Shown here piece after piece: positions 34,784-45,849 of a stretch of DNA of 64,000 bases. The position numbers and the translations under genes were made by a program. Numbering within the stretch: position 1 is the first letter of the stretch; the number at the start of each line of letters is the position of its first letter. The stretch covers positions 62,001-126,000 of the forward strand of contig JAJKFJ010022255.1 in NCBI GenBank assembly GCA_027382625.1, written 5' to 3'. Origin of the DNA: Tetmemena sp. SeJ-2015 (Eukaryota; Ciliophora; Spirotrichea; Sporadotrichida; Oxytrichidae). The notes under the pieces were generated by a model, which ran no database searches, had not been told where the DNA came from, and saw only the letters and a list, made by a program, of their open reading frames with translations.

Positions 34784-35588
34784 TCAGACAAGTACTCCTC
34801 CAGCCTTCACCTCGCTTCTGACATCTTCTTGCTTTTCCTTTGCCTGTCTCATCAGGGAATCGTATCTATAAGTATTGGTTTGCATTATAAATATTCCTTA
34901 CTTCTGTTCCAGTCTCGCGATCTCTCCCTTCTTTTGGCTTAGTGCCTCAGTGATCTGCTTAATGACTCAATAATTATAAAACTACGAATAATTTTTCAGT
35001 TTTAAGAGTGCTCTATATCCTTATTTAATTTGAGGATTTTAAAATGACATTCTCCATGTTTGAGATTTCAGCGATGACCTCTGGTACGACCTCTAACTTG
35101 TTCTTCTCAAAGAGGACTCCATTAACCATTCTCCAGCACTTTCTGTCGTCTTCCAATTCCTTGATTGTCTCCAAAACAAGTCTATACACAAGATATTTAT
35201 CCATTCATACCATCAACAAATTATTTGAAATTTTGAACTCTAGATATTGTTTCTCTTTGAAAATGAGATTATCTTAAATTATCTTGATAGAATATTGCTT
35301 ACTCATGTTCCTTTTTCTCGTCTTCGATTTCGATAATCTTTGCGACCAAGAGAGAGGTCTCCTTTTGCAATAGTTGATAGTTCTGAATGACTTGTGCTTC
35401 GAGGGTTCTGCGGCGGTATTTCTGCTCTCCATATTCAATAAACAACTGTTTTATAATTCAATTATACAATTATCTCTCTCACTTCCGCTTTGTATTCTCC
35501 TCCTTAAAAAGAATTAGCAAGTTTTTATTTGTTTAAATCCCTATAAACAAAAGTAATGAAACAGTAATTATTCATGCAGCCAAGAAGT
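34784..35588 (-). CDS. PFDN2: Prefoldin subunit 2
   Basis: Beta-type subunit of the hexameric prefoldin chaperone that hands actin and tubulin to CCT. Recognised by EAQVIQNYQLLQKETSLLVA, the hairpin core ELEDDRKCWRMVNGVLFEKN and KLEVVPEVIAEISNME, and the C-terminal coiled helix ITEALSQKKGEIARLEQKYD. TGA is at 34784-34786. GT-AG introns lie at 34866-34901 and within about 35180-35310 (joining EKKEHE to LVLETIKEL). A possible IES with pointer GAATA spans 35432-35497. The N-terminus is uncertain: the only upstream ATG in frame is at 35573-35575 and shares its CATG palindrome with the start of the divergent CFAP100-like gene. One frame change near 34960-35010 is unresolved. Confidence 0.85.
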
Positions 35589-37610
35589 TCGCATCATCAA
35601 AATGCAAATTAAGTCTATCACAATAATCAATATGGCGGTGGGGAGGAGCACCTAGAAGAGCAACATACTAAGAGTTTTTCCATGTCTGCTTCAAACAGAA
35701 ATCAAAACAGACTCTATCAAAAATCTGTTATTACATTTGTTAATCAAAAGTTTTTAGTTATGCCAAGTTTACTAGTGAATCTAGAAGTTAGGTGAGGGAG
35801 ACAAGTCTCGGATAAACCGCATCAGGTGGTTACCATAATTTAATTGGCACTCAGCAGTGGAACTAAGCATAATAGCAAATTAAAAAAGCTGAGCTAGCTT
35901 CTAATCTCACTCACGGGGGCAGATTCGGCAGCAATAAAAATGAGTACATGCCCAAATCTAATAAGAGTCTTAATAACACTTTCCAAGGATAGTAACTGGC
36001 CTAAAACTTCATGTCCCCTATCAATCATACAAATTAACTTAAAGATGTCTATAATCTCAAAATATTTGTGAATGAGGTAAACCATGCAGTGAGAGAAAGC
36101 TATAATGGGAATCAAGCAGGCCTCTTCAACATGAATAGAGAAGAGACCAAACTTGGAGGTGGGGCAAGTCCCTCCCCCGCAGCTGCGTTGAATAACTTCT
36201 TCCGTTAAAACCAGCGTTCAGTTCAAAGGCCCACCTATTTAAACTAGAAACACAAAACTTTGTTCTCAACAGGCGGCAGTATGGGGAGGCAAGCCAATCA
36301 AAATGCCTACTCTTTAATGAACTACTCAACTGGAGGGTAAATGAATGGACTCTTGCCCACTTTAGGACTAAATAAATACAAAAATAGCGAGCAAGCACTT
36401 CCTATTGGAGAAAATAGAGACAACCCATTCAGTGTTCAAAAAGAGACTGAGAAATTGCTAGTTGCGAGGGAGAGAGAAAGAGAACAAAGGGAATCTTCTA
36501 AGGATGATAAGTTTGCGCTCAGAGTGTTTTAAAAGAGTATTCAGACTAGATAGAACAGAGCAGGGGTCATTAGAGATAAAAATGGAATTAGACCTGCAAA
36601 GACTAGTGGCGGATAAGGGATGAGCACTGAATAAGGAAGACTTGGAAGTTTGAATAGAAACAGAGATAACAAAGAATTGTTGAATGCAAGTCATGATGAG
36701 CTGCCCTCAAGGTCTTAAAAATTCAACTTATTCGACGAATCGTAAAGGGCGGAGGATTTAAAGCATGATCTCTTATAATTCTAATGTCTTTAATGATACT
36801 GTAGCGAAGTACATGGACACATAAGCAGGGAAGAGCAAGTAACTTCAATTAACAAATGGAGGGAATGAGCTCATGCAATCTTCAAAGCACTCCTTGAATT
36901 AATCCTTCACTTCAGATATGGATTTGCTACGGTCTCGCCCCACTCGAGGTGTTCTAGACTATCTAAATAAATCAAGGGAGAGCAAAGAATCCACTCGTGA
37001 CTTCATAATAAATGCCAGGAACATTTTGGTGGCTCAGATTGCTATAAACGATAAGACTGAGGAGACAGAGAGGCTTAAGGAATACATAATCATGGAGAAA
37101 GAGAAGCTAGAAGAGGCTCGCAAAACTTTTGAGGAAGATAAGGACAAGTTCTAAAAATACATGGATGACTTGAATAGAAAGGCAGAAGAAACGGCTTCAG
37201 AGGTGCAAAGACTGACTATAGAAAAGAATGAGAAGTCTGAGCGAATCAGTCAGCTCATGTCTCGGATTCAACTCAAGAAAAGTAAAACCAAGTAGATAGA
37301 AGAGAAACTTAACCTGTACAAACTGCAGAAGCGATTCTTAGACACACTTGCTGTATCTGCAGGCAAGAAGCAGTCCTACAAAAAGAAGTCTTTAGTATTA
37401 TAGTTTTCAGGAAATTTTATTTATGAGAAGCTTAAGCTTAAAGTAGGGGAGAATGCAAATAGAGGAGCCTCATAAGAGAAGCATTCTCCAAGCAAATAGA
37501 ACAACAGAAACTCTACTAAGAAGAATTTTGAGGGATTTTTCCTTACCCAACTGCAAAATGCGGGCGCAAATTTTCCACCTAAGAAAACTCAAGAGCCTCA
37601 AGTGGTGACT
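35574..37610 (+). CDS. CFAP100-like gene, 5' MDS block (scrambled)
   Basis: ATG 35574 opens a long Asn/Gln/Ser-rich N-terminal region (about 400 residues). A DUF4200-type coiled coil follows: RPTRGVLDYLNKSRESKEST, RDFIINARNILVAQIAINDK, then KTFEEDKDKFQKYMDDLNRK and KLNLYKLQKRFLDTLA. This is the core of CFAP100/CCDC37-type axonemal proteins. Read straight on, the frame would stop at TGA 37638-37640. Instead the block ends in pointer CAAGTGGTGACT (37599-37610), which rejoins the 3' block at 26010. IESs at 35748 (AAGTTT) and 36713 (TCTTA) restore the frame. Order in the germline is 3' half first, 5' half second, same strand. Confidence 0.82.
35748..35770 (+). other. IES, pointer AAGTTT (17 bp)
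   Basis: Copies at 35748-35753 and 35765-35770. Joining gives TFVNQKFTSESRSQVRETSL. Confidence 0.8.
36713..36775 (+). other. IES, pointer TCTTA (58 bp)
   Basis: Copies at 36713-36717 and 36771-36775. Joining gives DELPSRSYNSNVFNDTVAKY. The insert looks coding-like, so it is not obvious by composition. Confidence 0.75.
37599..37610 (+). repeat. 12-bp scrambled-junction pointer CAAGTGGTGACT, copy at the end of the 5' block
   Basis: Matches 26010-26021 exactly. Joining yields TQEPQVVTDFDKELNNFSDH. Confidence 0.85.
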
Positions 37611-37699
37611 CTCACTCAAATTATCGACCACTTTCTTTGAAATGAAATAAAAGAATAGAGTTTAAATTATAATTCGATAAACAGGAAACCATCTATAAA

Positions 37700-38785
37700 A
37701 TGAAAAAGGGGCAAGCACCGCCACCACAGCCTGAGCCCACTCAGGCACAAGAAGAAATTAAGGAAGTACCATAGTCAGGCATTGGCAGGTTTGAATACAT
37801 CAACGGCACTATGTACTAGGGCAACTGGAAATTGCTGAATGGCGCTAAAGTGAAGCATGGCTTTGGAAAGATCACTTTCTCAGGCACAACTGCCAGTGAG
37901 TTTGGAAACGAGGAGTATGAAGGCGATTGGGAAGAAGACTTGATGCACGGTTACGGTACTTACAAGTATACCTCAGGTGCTGTGTACACTGGTTCATGGC
38001 TAAAGGGCAAGCAGCATGGGACTGGAAATATGCAATATGCAGACGGGTCGAGATACGAGGGTCAGTGGGAGAACAATCTGATGCATGGCGATGGAATATA
38101 CACTGACTCAGACCAAGTAAGATGGGAGGGCATCTTCGTGCAAGGAACTTTCGAGTCAAAGATTCAGAAGAAGCTGCAGGGAGATAAACTGCTGAAGGAA
38201 AAGCGCAAGCTCTACGAAGAAAAGGCCAAGGAGTTCTTTGTGAGGTTCTTCGAGGCATTCGCAAAGTCAGATAAGAAGACATTCAAAGACAACTTGGCTC
38301 CCTTCTTTGCAACTCTCGAGCATGTGCAAGAGTATGTCAGTGATCCTTATCCCAAGTTTGAAGAGAAACATCATTCAAGTTTAATTTCAATCTTATTCTA
38401 ATGAAATGATTGATATATTTTTGAAAAATAAATTAAAATAAATAATTAAAAATAATTATATTCTTATTTTAAAAGTTAAACTTAATAGAAAGCCATCTAT
38501 CAATCTTGATATAATTGCATTAATTTGAAACAGCCAGACAAGTGGAATGAGTGGATGAAGGTTATTTACTCAGATGGTAAGTGCAAAATCAAAGCCTTGG
38601 GCAGCAAAGAAGAAGCCACCCTCATCCCTTAGACTAATGTTCACTGTGAGTAGCTAAGAGAGAAACCAGGTGGCTAATTGGTGGAGGTCACTACTCAGGT
38701 TGGCGACAAGAATTTTGTGAGTGTGCTCTGTGAGCTCCCTAACGAAAATTGGGTCATGGTTTATTATGCAGAGAAGGCACTTTGA
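37700..38785 (+). CDS. MORN-repeat protein
   Basis: ATG 37700, TGA 38783-38785. A Pro/Gln-rich N-terminus is followed by about five MORN repeats (YEGDWEEDLMHGYGTYKY, YTGSWLKGKQHGTGNMQY, YEGQWENNLMHGDGIYTD). An Asp/Lys-rich helical region comes next, then after a 162-bp IES a C-terminal beta-rich domain beginning QPDKWNEWMKVIYSDGKCKI. MORN repeats bind membranes or form elongated scaffolds, often in ciliates at the cortex or cilia. No closer orthologue assigned. Confidence 0.88.
38365..38532 (+). other. IES in MORN gene, pointer GAAACA (162 bp)
   Basis: Copies at 38365-38370 and 38527-38532. Joining gives YPKFEEKQPDKWNEWMKV. The insert is AT-rich and carries a TGA just after the left copy (38401-38403). 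Confidence 0.85.
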
Positions 38786-38851
38786 TTTATACTATAACTT
38801 AATTTAAAACTTATCTACTTATAATTATCAAGATTATAATATAAATTTGCA

Positions 38852-39942
38852 ATGGCCAACAGAACTGATCCTCGGGCGCTGCAAGTCCACGGCACAAACC
38901 CTCAATTTCTGATAGACAAGATTATCCGTCTCAAAATCTATAATGATGCCTACTTCAAGGAAAAGTGTTTTGCACTTACAGCTGAAACTCTAGTCGACAG
39001 GGCGATTGAGCTGAAGTATATAGCGGGAACATACAGTGGACTTGGGCGTCCCTCAAAGTTCTTGTGCCTGATTCTGAAGATGCTTTAGATCCAGCCTGAC
39101 AACGACATAGTGCTTGAGTTCATAAAGAATGAAGACTATAAGTACATTAGAGCACTTGGAGCGTTCTACTGGCGTCTTACTTCTCCCTAGGCGAGTGAGG
39201 TGTATGCCTAACTAGAACCTCTTTATAAGGACTATAGAAGGTTAGCTTTCAGGAAGGAGGATGGGAGGTTTGAGATTATGCACATGGATGAATTCATCGA
39301 CCACCTTTTGAGAGACGAGATGTTTTGTGAAGTGCAGCTTCCCAGAATAAACAAGAGACATGTGTTTGAAGAGGATGGAATCCTAGAGCCAAGGATAAGC
39401 GCTTTATAGCTGCAAGATCAAGATTTGGAATCGGAGGAGAGTGAAGCTCATGAAGAGATGGAAGATGAGAATGCTCACTCTAAGATAGTAGTAGAAAATT
39501 AGTAAAACGAGAAGAAAAGGAGAGAAGTGGTGCGAGGTGATAATGAAGATAGGGATAGGAAAGTAGATAAACATAGAAAAAGAAGAGCATCTTCATCCTC
39601 AGATAGTGAAAGAAGGAGAAACAATAAACATAAGAAGCATAGACATAGGTCCTCATCAAGCTCCTAGTCTGAGTCAGACAGGTCTAGAGAAAGACATAGC
39701 AGGCACAAAAAGCACAAAAGAGAAAGGAGCTCATCTAATCATAGGAATGTTATCTACTAAATTAATCTAGCGAGAGTGATTATGAAAGAAGGAGGAGGGA
39801 GAGAAAGAGAGATGATAAGTATGAGTCAAAGAGAAGAGATGAAGCCAAATAACCTAAAAATGGCAAACAAGAAAGTAAAGAAATAGATCCCAATAGTGAC
39901 GAGTACTGGCTCAATCTCAGGAAAAACTTAGGAATCAAATGA
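38852..39942 (+). CDS. PRPF38A: Pre-mRNA splicing factor PRP38A
   Basis: Component of the spliceosomal B complex, acting in the nucleus. ATG 38852; the N-terminal domain is strongly conserved: VHGTNPQFLIDKIIRLKIYN, LKMLQIQPDNDIVLEFIKNE, DYKYIRALGAFYWRLTS, YAQLEPLYKDYRRL and MHMDEFIDHLL. It is followed by an acidic stretch and an Arg/Ser/His-rich tail (KHRKRRASSSSDSERRR). A 32-bp IES with pointer ATCTA (39733-39769) lies in the RS tail. Removal gives ERSSSSESDYERRRRERKRD and leads to the end ...YWLNLRKNLGIK before TGA 39940-39942. No introns seen. Confidence 0.95.
39733..39769 (+). other. IES in PRP38, pointer ATCTA (32 bp)
   Basis: ATCTA occurs three times here (39733, 39752, 39765). Only the pair 39733-39737 / 39765-39769 restores the Arg/Ser frame, so pointer choice matters. 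Confidence 0.82.
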
Positions 39943-40108
39943 ATATTTTACTTCTCAAGAATTTAATTAATTTTAAAGATTTATTTTGAAGAAGTATACT
40001 GTAAAAGAAAGTATTTATCTTTGAGAGAGTGTAGATTTCGTTTAATCTTGAGATTAGACATTCCACGATTTAAATAAATTATCTATAATTTTAAAATTTA
40101 AACTAAGA

Positions 40109-41604
40109 ATGGAAGAAGGAGGCCAAGGAGTAAGAAAATCTATAAATTTAATCCAAAATTCTAATCCTTAATCTAATCTTGTTTGCTAATAGGCAGCTGG
40201 AGGCGCAGACCCAGTGATTATGATGGACGATATAGTTGAGATGCTGAAGCTTTTAGACTATGAGAACAAGTTCTGCAGATAGAAGTAAGTAGCGGTTCTC
40301 ATTTCTTAGTAATAAATGACCATGATACTCTGCTTATTTGCTGATGTTGTTTATTGAAATTCTTGTGTGTAGGGGTTTCAAGCCAATCTCAAGAACCTTC
40401 TTTGCCATCGCTAGTAGCAACCCCAGTGAGCAGTTCATCTACTTCGTGCAGCTAGTTTCTTATCTGCTCTCTATCAATAACCACCAAGTGACTGGCTGGA
40501 ATAAATACGATGACCCTATGACTGCTTCTCAGAACGTTAGTAAGTAAATTTCTGAAACGATTTATCGTTGTTGCTTATAATCTTGAGGGGAATTTCTAAC
40601 TAACTTTCCACTTTTAGTTCTTGAACTGAAGAAACTGGGAATAGAGGTTGACATGCCTCCCAACAAACTGAAAACAGGCTTCGGAGACGGTGTGTGCGCT
40701 GTACTTCTGAAACTATGTTCTGTCTCTCTTTAGAACAAGTTCAAGTTTAAGAAGTTCACAATTAAGGAGGAAGCAGGAGGTTTGGAAGACGATGGAGATG
40801 ATGCTGGAGATGACATGGATGGTGGACAAGATATAGCTGACATGGCAAACAACCAGCAGGATGACGATGATATTGAGGACTTTGCTGACTTCGGACATGG
40901 GCAGGATGGAACAGGAGAGGATATATTGCTATTATATGCTCTACTTTAATGTTAGAGAGGAGAACCAGCAGAACCAGATTATTCAGTCTTCAATCAGCAG
41001 AGAGGAGTGGATGATGGAAGTAGAGCGCGTCGCTCACAAACTCAAGATTTCCAACGCTGGTGGTGACGGTGGCAAGGAGTGGCGTTCTCACCTCGACCAG
41101 ACCAAGAAGTACGCAGACCAAGTTAAGCAATCTCTCCCTGATGTAAGAGTCAAGCTAGAGAAACTCTCAGAAGAGGTAAGCAAGGCACTAGAGAAGATCG
41201 GCAAAAAGGAGGGCATCCTTTCTAAGAGCTTCTAAGGAATGACTGGCGATTATCGCGCTCACACTGAGAATCTGAAGGAGATCTAGAATTCCTTCGCCAC
41301 TCTCAGCAAGAATGTTGCTGACATGGAAAACGACCTGAGTGAGATAAACGAACGCCTCTCACAGGTGGAGAAGAAGATTGACGACACAGGCAAATCATTC
41401 AGTGATAACACTCCTCTCCAGAAAATCAAGAAAGCAATCGCCTCTGTCAAGAACGACATCAAGTCCATCGATATAAGAATAGGAGTTGTTTCAAACACAC
41501 TCCTGCAGCTCAAACTAAAGGAAAGAACCAAGGCATAGGAAGACTCCAAGGGTATTTCAAAAATGGTGCTAGAAAACAACGACGAGTATGACTTAGAAAT
41601 TTGA
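40109..41604 (+). CDS. IFT57: Intraflagellar transport protein IFT57
   Basis: IFT-B peripheral subunit needed for cilium assembly. ATG 40109, TGA 41602-41604. The N-terminal CH-like domain carries DIVEMLKLLDYENKFCRQKG, FKPISRTFFAIASSNPSEQF and TGFGDGVCAVLLKLC. An acidic linker and a long C-terminal coiled coil (WMMEVERVAHKLKISNAGGD, GKEWRSHLDQTKKYADQVKQ) follow. Three GT-AG introns are clear: 40130-40192, about 40285-40370 and about 40541-40618. A 40-bp IES with pointer GAGAGGA interrupts the linker. Removal joins DGTGEENQQNQIIQ. Length (about 410 residues) is normal for the family. Confidence 0.94.
40915..40961 (+). other. IES in IFT57, pointer GAGAGGA (40 bp)
   Basis: Copies at 40915-40921 and 40955-40961. 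Restores the coiled-coil frame. Confidence 0.88.
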
Positions 41605-41818
41605 TAGCAGCAGTTTGTAAAGGGCAGTAAGAAGCTCATATTAGGCAGCACATTTTCTGATATCGCTCTTCAAATAATCACCCCTAAAAATCATTTAAAA
41701 CTTCTCTTCACACCCATGAAACTTCTAAGTGGTGTGAACAGAAAATTTATTAAATTTAAATTCAAATTTAAAATAAATTGTTTACCTTAAGGTCAGTCAG
41801 TAAGTAAGTAAATTAAAG

Positions 41819-44124
41819 ATGCTAAAATCAGAGCGCCAGCAATATCAGCGACTAGGAAAGAATCCCTCCTCGCAAAGCTTGCTCAAGAGTTCTAGAGTTA
41901 CAAACCAGAGCTCAATATGCAACATAGAGCCCTATCAGGGAGGATCTAGTTAGCAGTCCACCAATAATACGCTCAATAATGACATTTTGAAAAATAACTT
42001 GAGCTCTGGCTCTAAATAAAGTCTAAATATGTTCAGCACAGCAAACTTCCATTCCCCTAAAGCGATTGGAATATAGCTCAAGAACTTTCCTTAGCAATCT
42101 AGCACTAAGAACTATCCTCCCATACAAACTAGATAGCCGCTTCTATAGATGGGAATCGCCCATCACTAAGGAAAAGCCCTTCAGCTGTTATAAACAAGTA
42201 TTACAAGAACTTTGGATAAGCTCAACAGAGCTAGTTGGCTGCAGCAAGTATTCAAGGAAAATCTGAGATTGGAGGAAAATAGAAACTAGGAAGTCTGATA
42301 TCAAATGTAGGTGCAGGAAATAATTTATCAGGTGTGTAAAAGGTACAGGAGATTAAAAGGCACAGGAAGGATTTAACTATAACTTTTCAAAAGGAGAGAT
42401 CTGGTGAGTAGACTTTGGAAAGTTGCCACAAGCCCATCATTTCAGAAAGTGCAGAAAGCAATAACTCTGTACGCCAAAGCATTGAAGCCAAGATAGCGAA
42501 TGACTATCAGAAGCTAGAATAAAACGAATAGAATGAAAAACAAGAAGGTAACTATCAAGCAAGCATGATCCACTTAAACCCTTCAATTATTGCTAACTCA
42601 AATCAGATAACCATGGCAAACTCTTTGCAAACAAGTTTTACGCAACATTAAAGGACTCACAGTCAATAAATTCAAAATCCTCATCTTACCACCACTAATC
42701 CATAAGCAGCAATTACAACTACTTCTATGTTTGGAGACCCAGCCTCTAAAATGAATGATCATAGCTATTCATCTAATAGATAAATAGCAGCTATGACTTG
42801 CATTCTAAAAGGACTCTAACATTTAAATCAAAGTGATCATTTGTAAGCAATGAAAATGCAAGTAATGGATAGAAAAGGCTCAGTATCGCCTTCAAATATA
42901 CTTGAGGATCTTAAAAAGGATAGAGCTCCATTATATGGAGAAAGAATTCTAAGAGCAAGCTTGCTCTATGATGAAGACGAAGAAGAACAACCTCAAAATT
43001 ATGAAAGCCAAATTGGTGTTAGAACAGAAACTGCACCTCATTTCTACTAACCTGATTAGAATGGTCATACTCCTATTGAATTGTCTTTGATGGAGGTTGA
43101 TAAGAGAGATGGAACTAGTGAGTCACTGCATGAGTATAGCTTTTTCAAGTGCCCAGAAGTTTCTCCAGTAAAAACTGCCAAGTAATCTTTTGCAAATGCT
43201 GACTAGTCTTAATCAATATTGGAATAGCTGTATCCTTCTTTAACTTCAGGTCAGCAGTAGTAAAATTAATTTCATCATAAGAGGAACTCATCCTCAGATA
43301 TCTAAAGCTTAAATGTGTTTCAGTAGAATTTCTCCACTCATAATCAATATTCCTCCCTCTGCAGTTGGAGGTCTCTTATCAAGGAATGACAGATAGTCTT
43401 AAATGGCTAGTGATTTTGGACTTTCATCGTCTAGTAATTCTAAGCCTTAGACATTCACTTGCGACCAATCTTACCAGTTCAGTGACCAAGCTTCCTTAAA
43501 TATTTCTCATCTTCCTGCTTAATCCTATGATATTAAAGACTTCAAAGAGTAGTATGTGAGGTTTGGACTCTGGCCGGAACTTAATTTAGCATAGTAGAAG
43601 TAGCTTAAGAAGCGTACCGTTCAACTTGAGGTGTAAAACTAGCATCAAAAGAACTAAATTGAGAAGCTGAAACAAGCAAACATTAGTCTCTAAAAGAGTC
43701 TCTCCTAAATTAATCTGAATAAGAAAGGTTAACCTTCTGCGAACTAACTATAGCATAAAGGTTAATAACAGTGTTTAAAAAGAGATACATGCTTCTCAAA
43801 CAAGAAGTAGAATAATAGGTATTAGATGTGTCAAAACTGCTCTAACAGCCAAGCTTTGATAACTCATCAATCATAGATGAGCAATAATCCCACAAATGCA
43901 AGTTCAACAACAAATGCCACCTTCTTAATAGAATAAGGGAAGCTTTAAAGATTAGAATTCTTTAGTCGAGATAGAGCAGACCAAGTATTCCCCCGCAACA
44001 TAAAACAGTTTTCCATTAGAGGAGTAAGTCTTGCAACTAAGAGGAATTCTAATTCTCTCCTAAGTTCTAAAACTCTAAAGGTGAGATCATACCAAATATA
44101 CATACAAATGAAAGGTCTAACACC
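41819..44124 (+). CDS. Gln/Asn/Ser-rich protein, first coding block
   Basis: ATG 41819 opens MLKSERQQYQRLGKNPSSQS and a very long low-complexity frame with at least three internal frame changes (near 42290, 43370 and 43950-44050), presumably IESs. There is one short coiled region near 43590-43720. No domain recognised. The block ends at a 13-bp sequence AAGGTCTAACACC (44112-44124) that recurs at 45117-45129, suggesting the next MDS starts there rather than directly downstream. Confidence 0.6.
44112..44124 (+). repeat. 13-bp candidate pointer AAGGTCTAACACC, left copy
   Basis: Exact match to 45117-45129, same orientation, same reading frame (Arg-Ser-Asn-Thr). Flanks differ. Confidence 0.65.
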
Positions 44125-44280
44125 ACTCAAAATATATGTCTAAAGTATTCATAATATAAACTGAAATGATTTTTTCATTTCCTAAGCAAAGCATTTTTTA
44201 TGAAATATATAATCTTCGAAGCTTTATTACAAAAATATTTTTATAGCCTGCGAGTTAAAATGTCTAAGCTAAACATTTAA

Positions 44281-44950
44281 GAAGCTGTAACAAACCTCAG
44301 CCCGATGTCTCTCCAAAAGTTAAACCTAAACTGCATTCAGCACCTGAATTAGAATTAAGTTTGACAAGAGGTCTATATCCCAGACTATTCAAACGCCCAA
44401 GATCAGCAGTTCAGCTTTAAGATGCAAAGAGTACGGCCAGCAAAGCAGTAGAGCTATTTTCACCTGTCAAACAATTCAGTAGACTCAACTACTTTCTTCA
44501 ACATGAACAAATTAGAGGAGACCCAAGCTCCAGACAAAACTCTCATTTACACCATCAATAGGGTGAATTTCAGTCCACCCAAATCCCCAACCAGAAATAT
44601 TGTAAGTGCAAGGCAAAGTTCTATGCACTACGGAGATGGCTTCCCTTTGAATGAAAACAGCTGAAAAGGGCTGAAAGGTTTAACTATTGAGCAATAAAGA
44701 TCTGAGGCAAGCTTGGCAACCTTGAGTTAGCACAATTTAAGTATGATCTTCAAGACTGATACGAGGTAGGGATCACATCGTAGCTCTGAGTTTAAATGTT
44801 TTGCCTCTATAGAAATATTTCTTAGTAAGAAGAATTTATTAGGTATAATTAGGGAGTTCAGAATCACGAGGATGGAAATGGATGGAATGGACCTTCTTGG
44901 AAGTCTTCTGAGCACCCAACTCCTACAACATAGTATGCAGGATCTTACAA
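44281..44950 (+). CDS. Gln/Ser-rich coding block, possibly an out-of-order MDS
   Basis: Open, protein-like frames include VYIPDYSNAQDQQFSFKMQR and IYTINRVNFSPPKSPTRNIV, up to TGA near 44664. After a short gap comes IIREFRITRMEMDGMDLLGS. The block lies inside the interval that the 13-bp pointer pair would skip. It has no clear start codon of its own. It is either a displaced MDS of the surrounding gene or a small separate gene. No family recognised. Confidence 0.4.
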
Positions 44951-45116
44951 AATAATTTTAGCATCTTATTACTCTTTCAATTCATTACAAATTAAAAGTT
45001 AACATAAATAAGTGAAGAAGGAAATATGATTCAAATCTTATTTGCAATAAATTTTACCTTGAGTTAGCCGACAAAGAGTCTCTTCAATTTGAAATTATAT
45101 TAAGTTTTGAAATTAT

Positions 45117-45530
45117 AAGGTCTAACACCCCAGTTCAGAATTATCTTGAAGAATGAATACAGGATCTTAGATTGAAACTATTTGGAGTCAGCGCAACCAC
45201 TCTATAACTATTGAAGAAATTAAAGAAGCGATTAAACTCATCGCTTTAGCAAATCAGCAAAATAAGAATCCCAATTTCTAATCTATGATCACTCAAAGCA
45301 TCAACTAACTCATTCCTCAAAACTACAACAAGTCTTCTAATCTAATTATTATCTTTATGATTTATAATCGAAACAGCGGAATGGGCTTGAGTTCTGTCTA
45401 ACTAAAAGACTCCTCAACTAATTAGAGTTAAGATGAGAGCATAAGAAGATACTAGTAGATGTTCCCCACACCCTCATAATTAAAAGAGCTCAAGCAGCAT
45501 CACTAAGTTAATCAGAATTACTTTATGAAC
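45117..45530 (+). CDS. Coding block following the 13-bp pointer
   Basis: Begins at the right copy of AAGGTCTAACACC (SNTPVQNYLEE) and, after a frame change, continues as SITIEEIKEAIKLIALANQQ and GLSSVQLKDSSTNQSQDES to TGA near 45528. Gln/Asn/Ser-rich, helical in part. No family recognised. It probably belongs to the gene starting at 41819. Confidence 0.45.
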
Positions 45531-45849
45531 TGATTCTTAAATTCAAGTTTAAAGGCCTGTTATTGCTTTTAATATATACTTGACTTGTATTGTTTAACTT
45601 TGACTAAATTGTGTTTAACTCTCTTTTCTCTATAGTTATAACTTGTTCTACTTTACTTTCATAAGATAGTTTGCATCATTTTGATTGCATTAGCTCTGAG
45701 TTCAAGCTGTCCGAGCAACCCTCGATTATATTCTAGCAAGATAGTAAACTTAAAATGTTCTCTAATGTTTAAGTTACTTTAAATGTACTTTTAATAAAAC
45801 AACTCAATCCCTAATAAAAGGGAGTCCACCTAAGTCAAAGTCAACTCTT

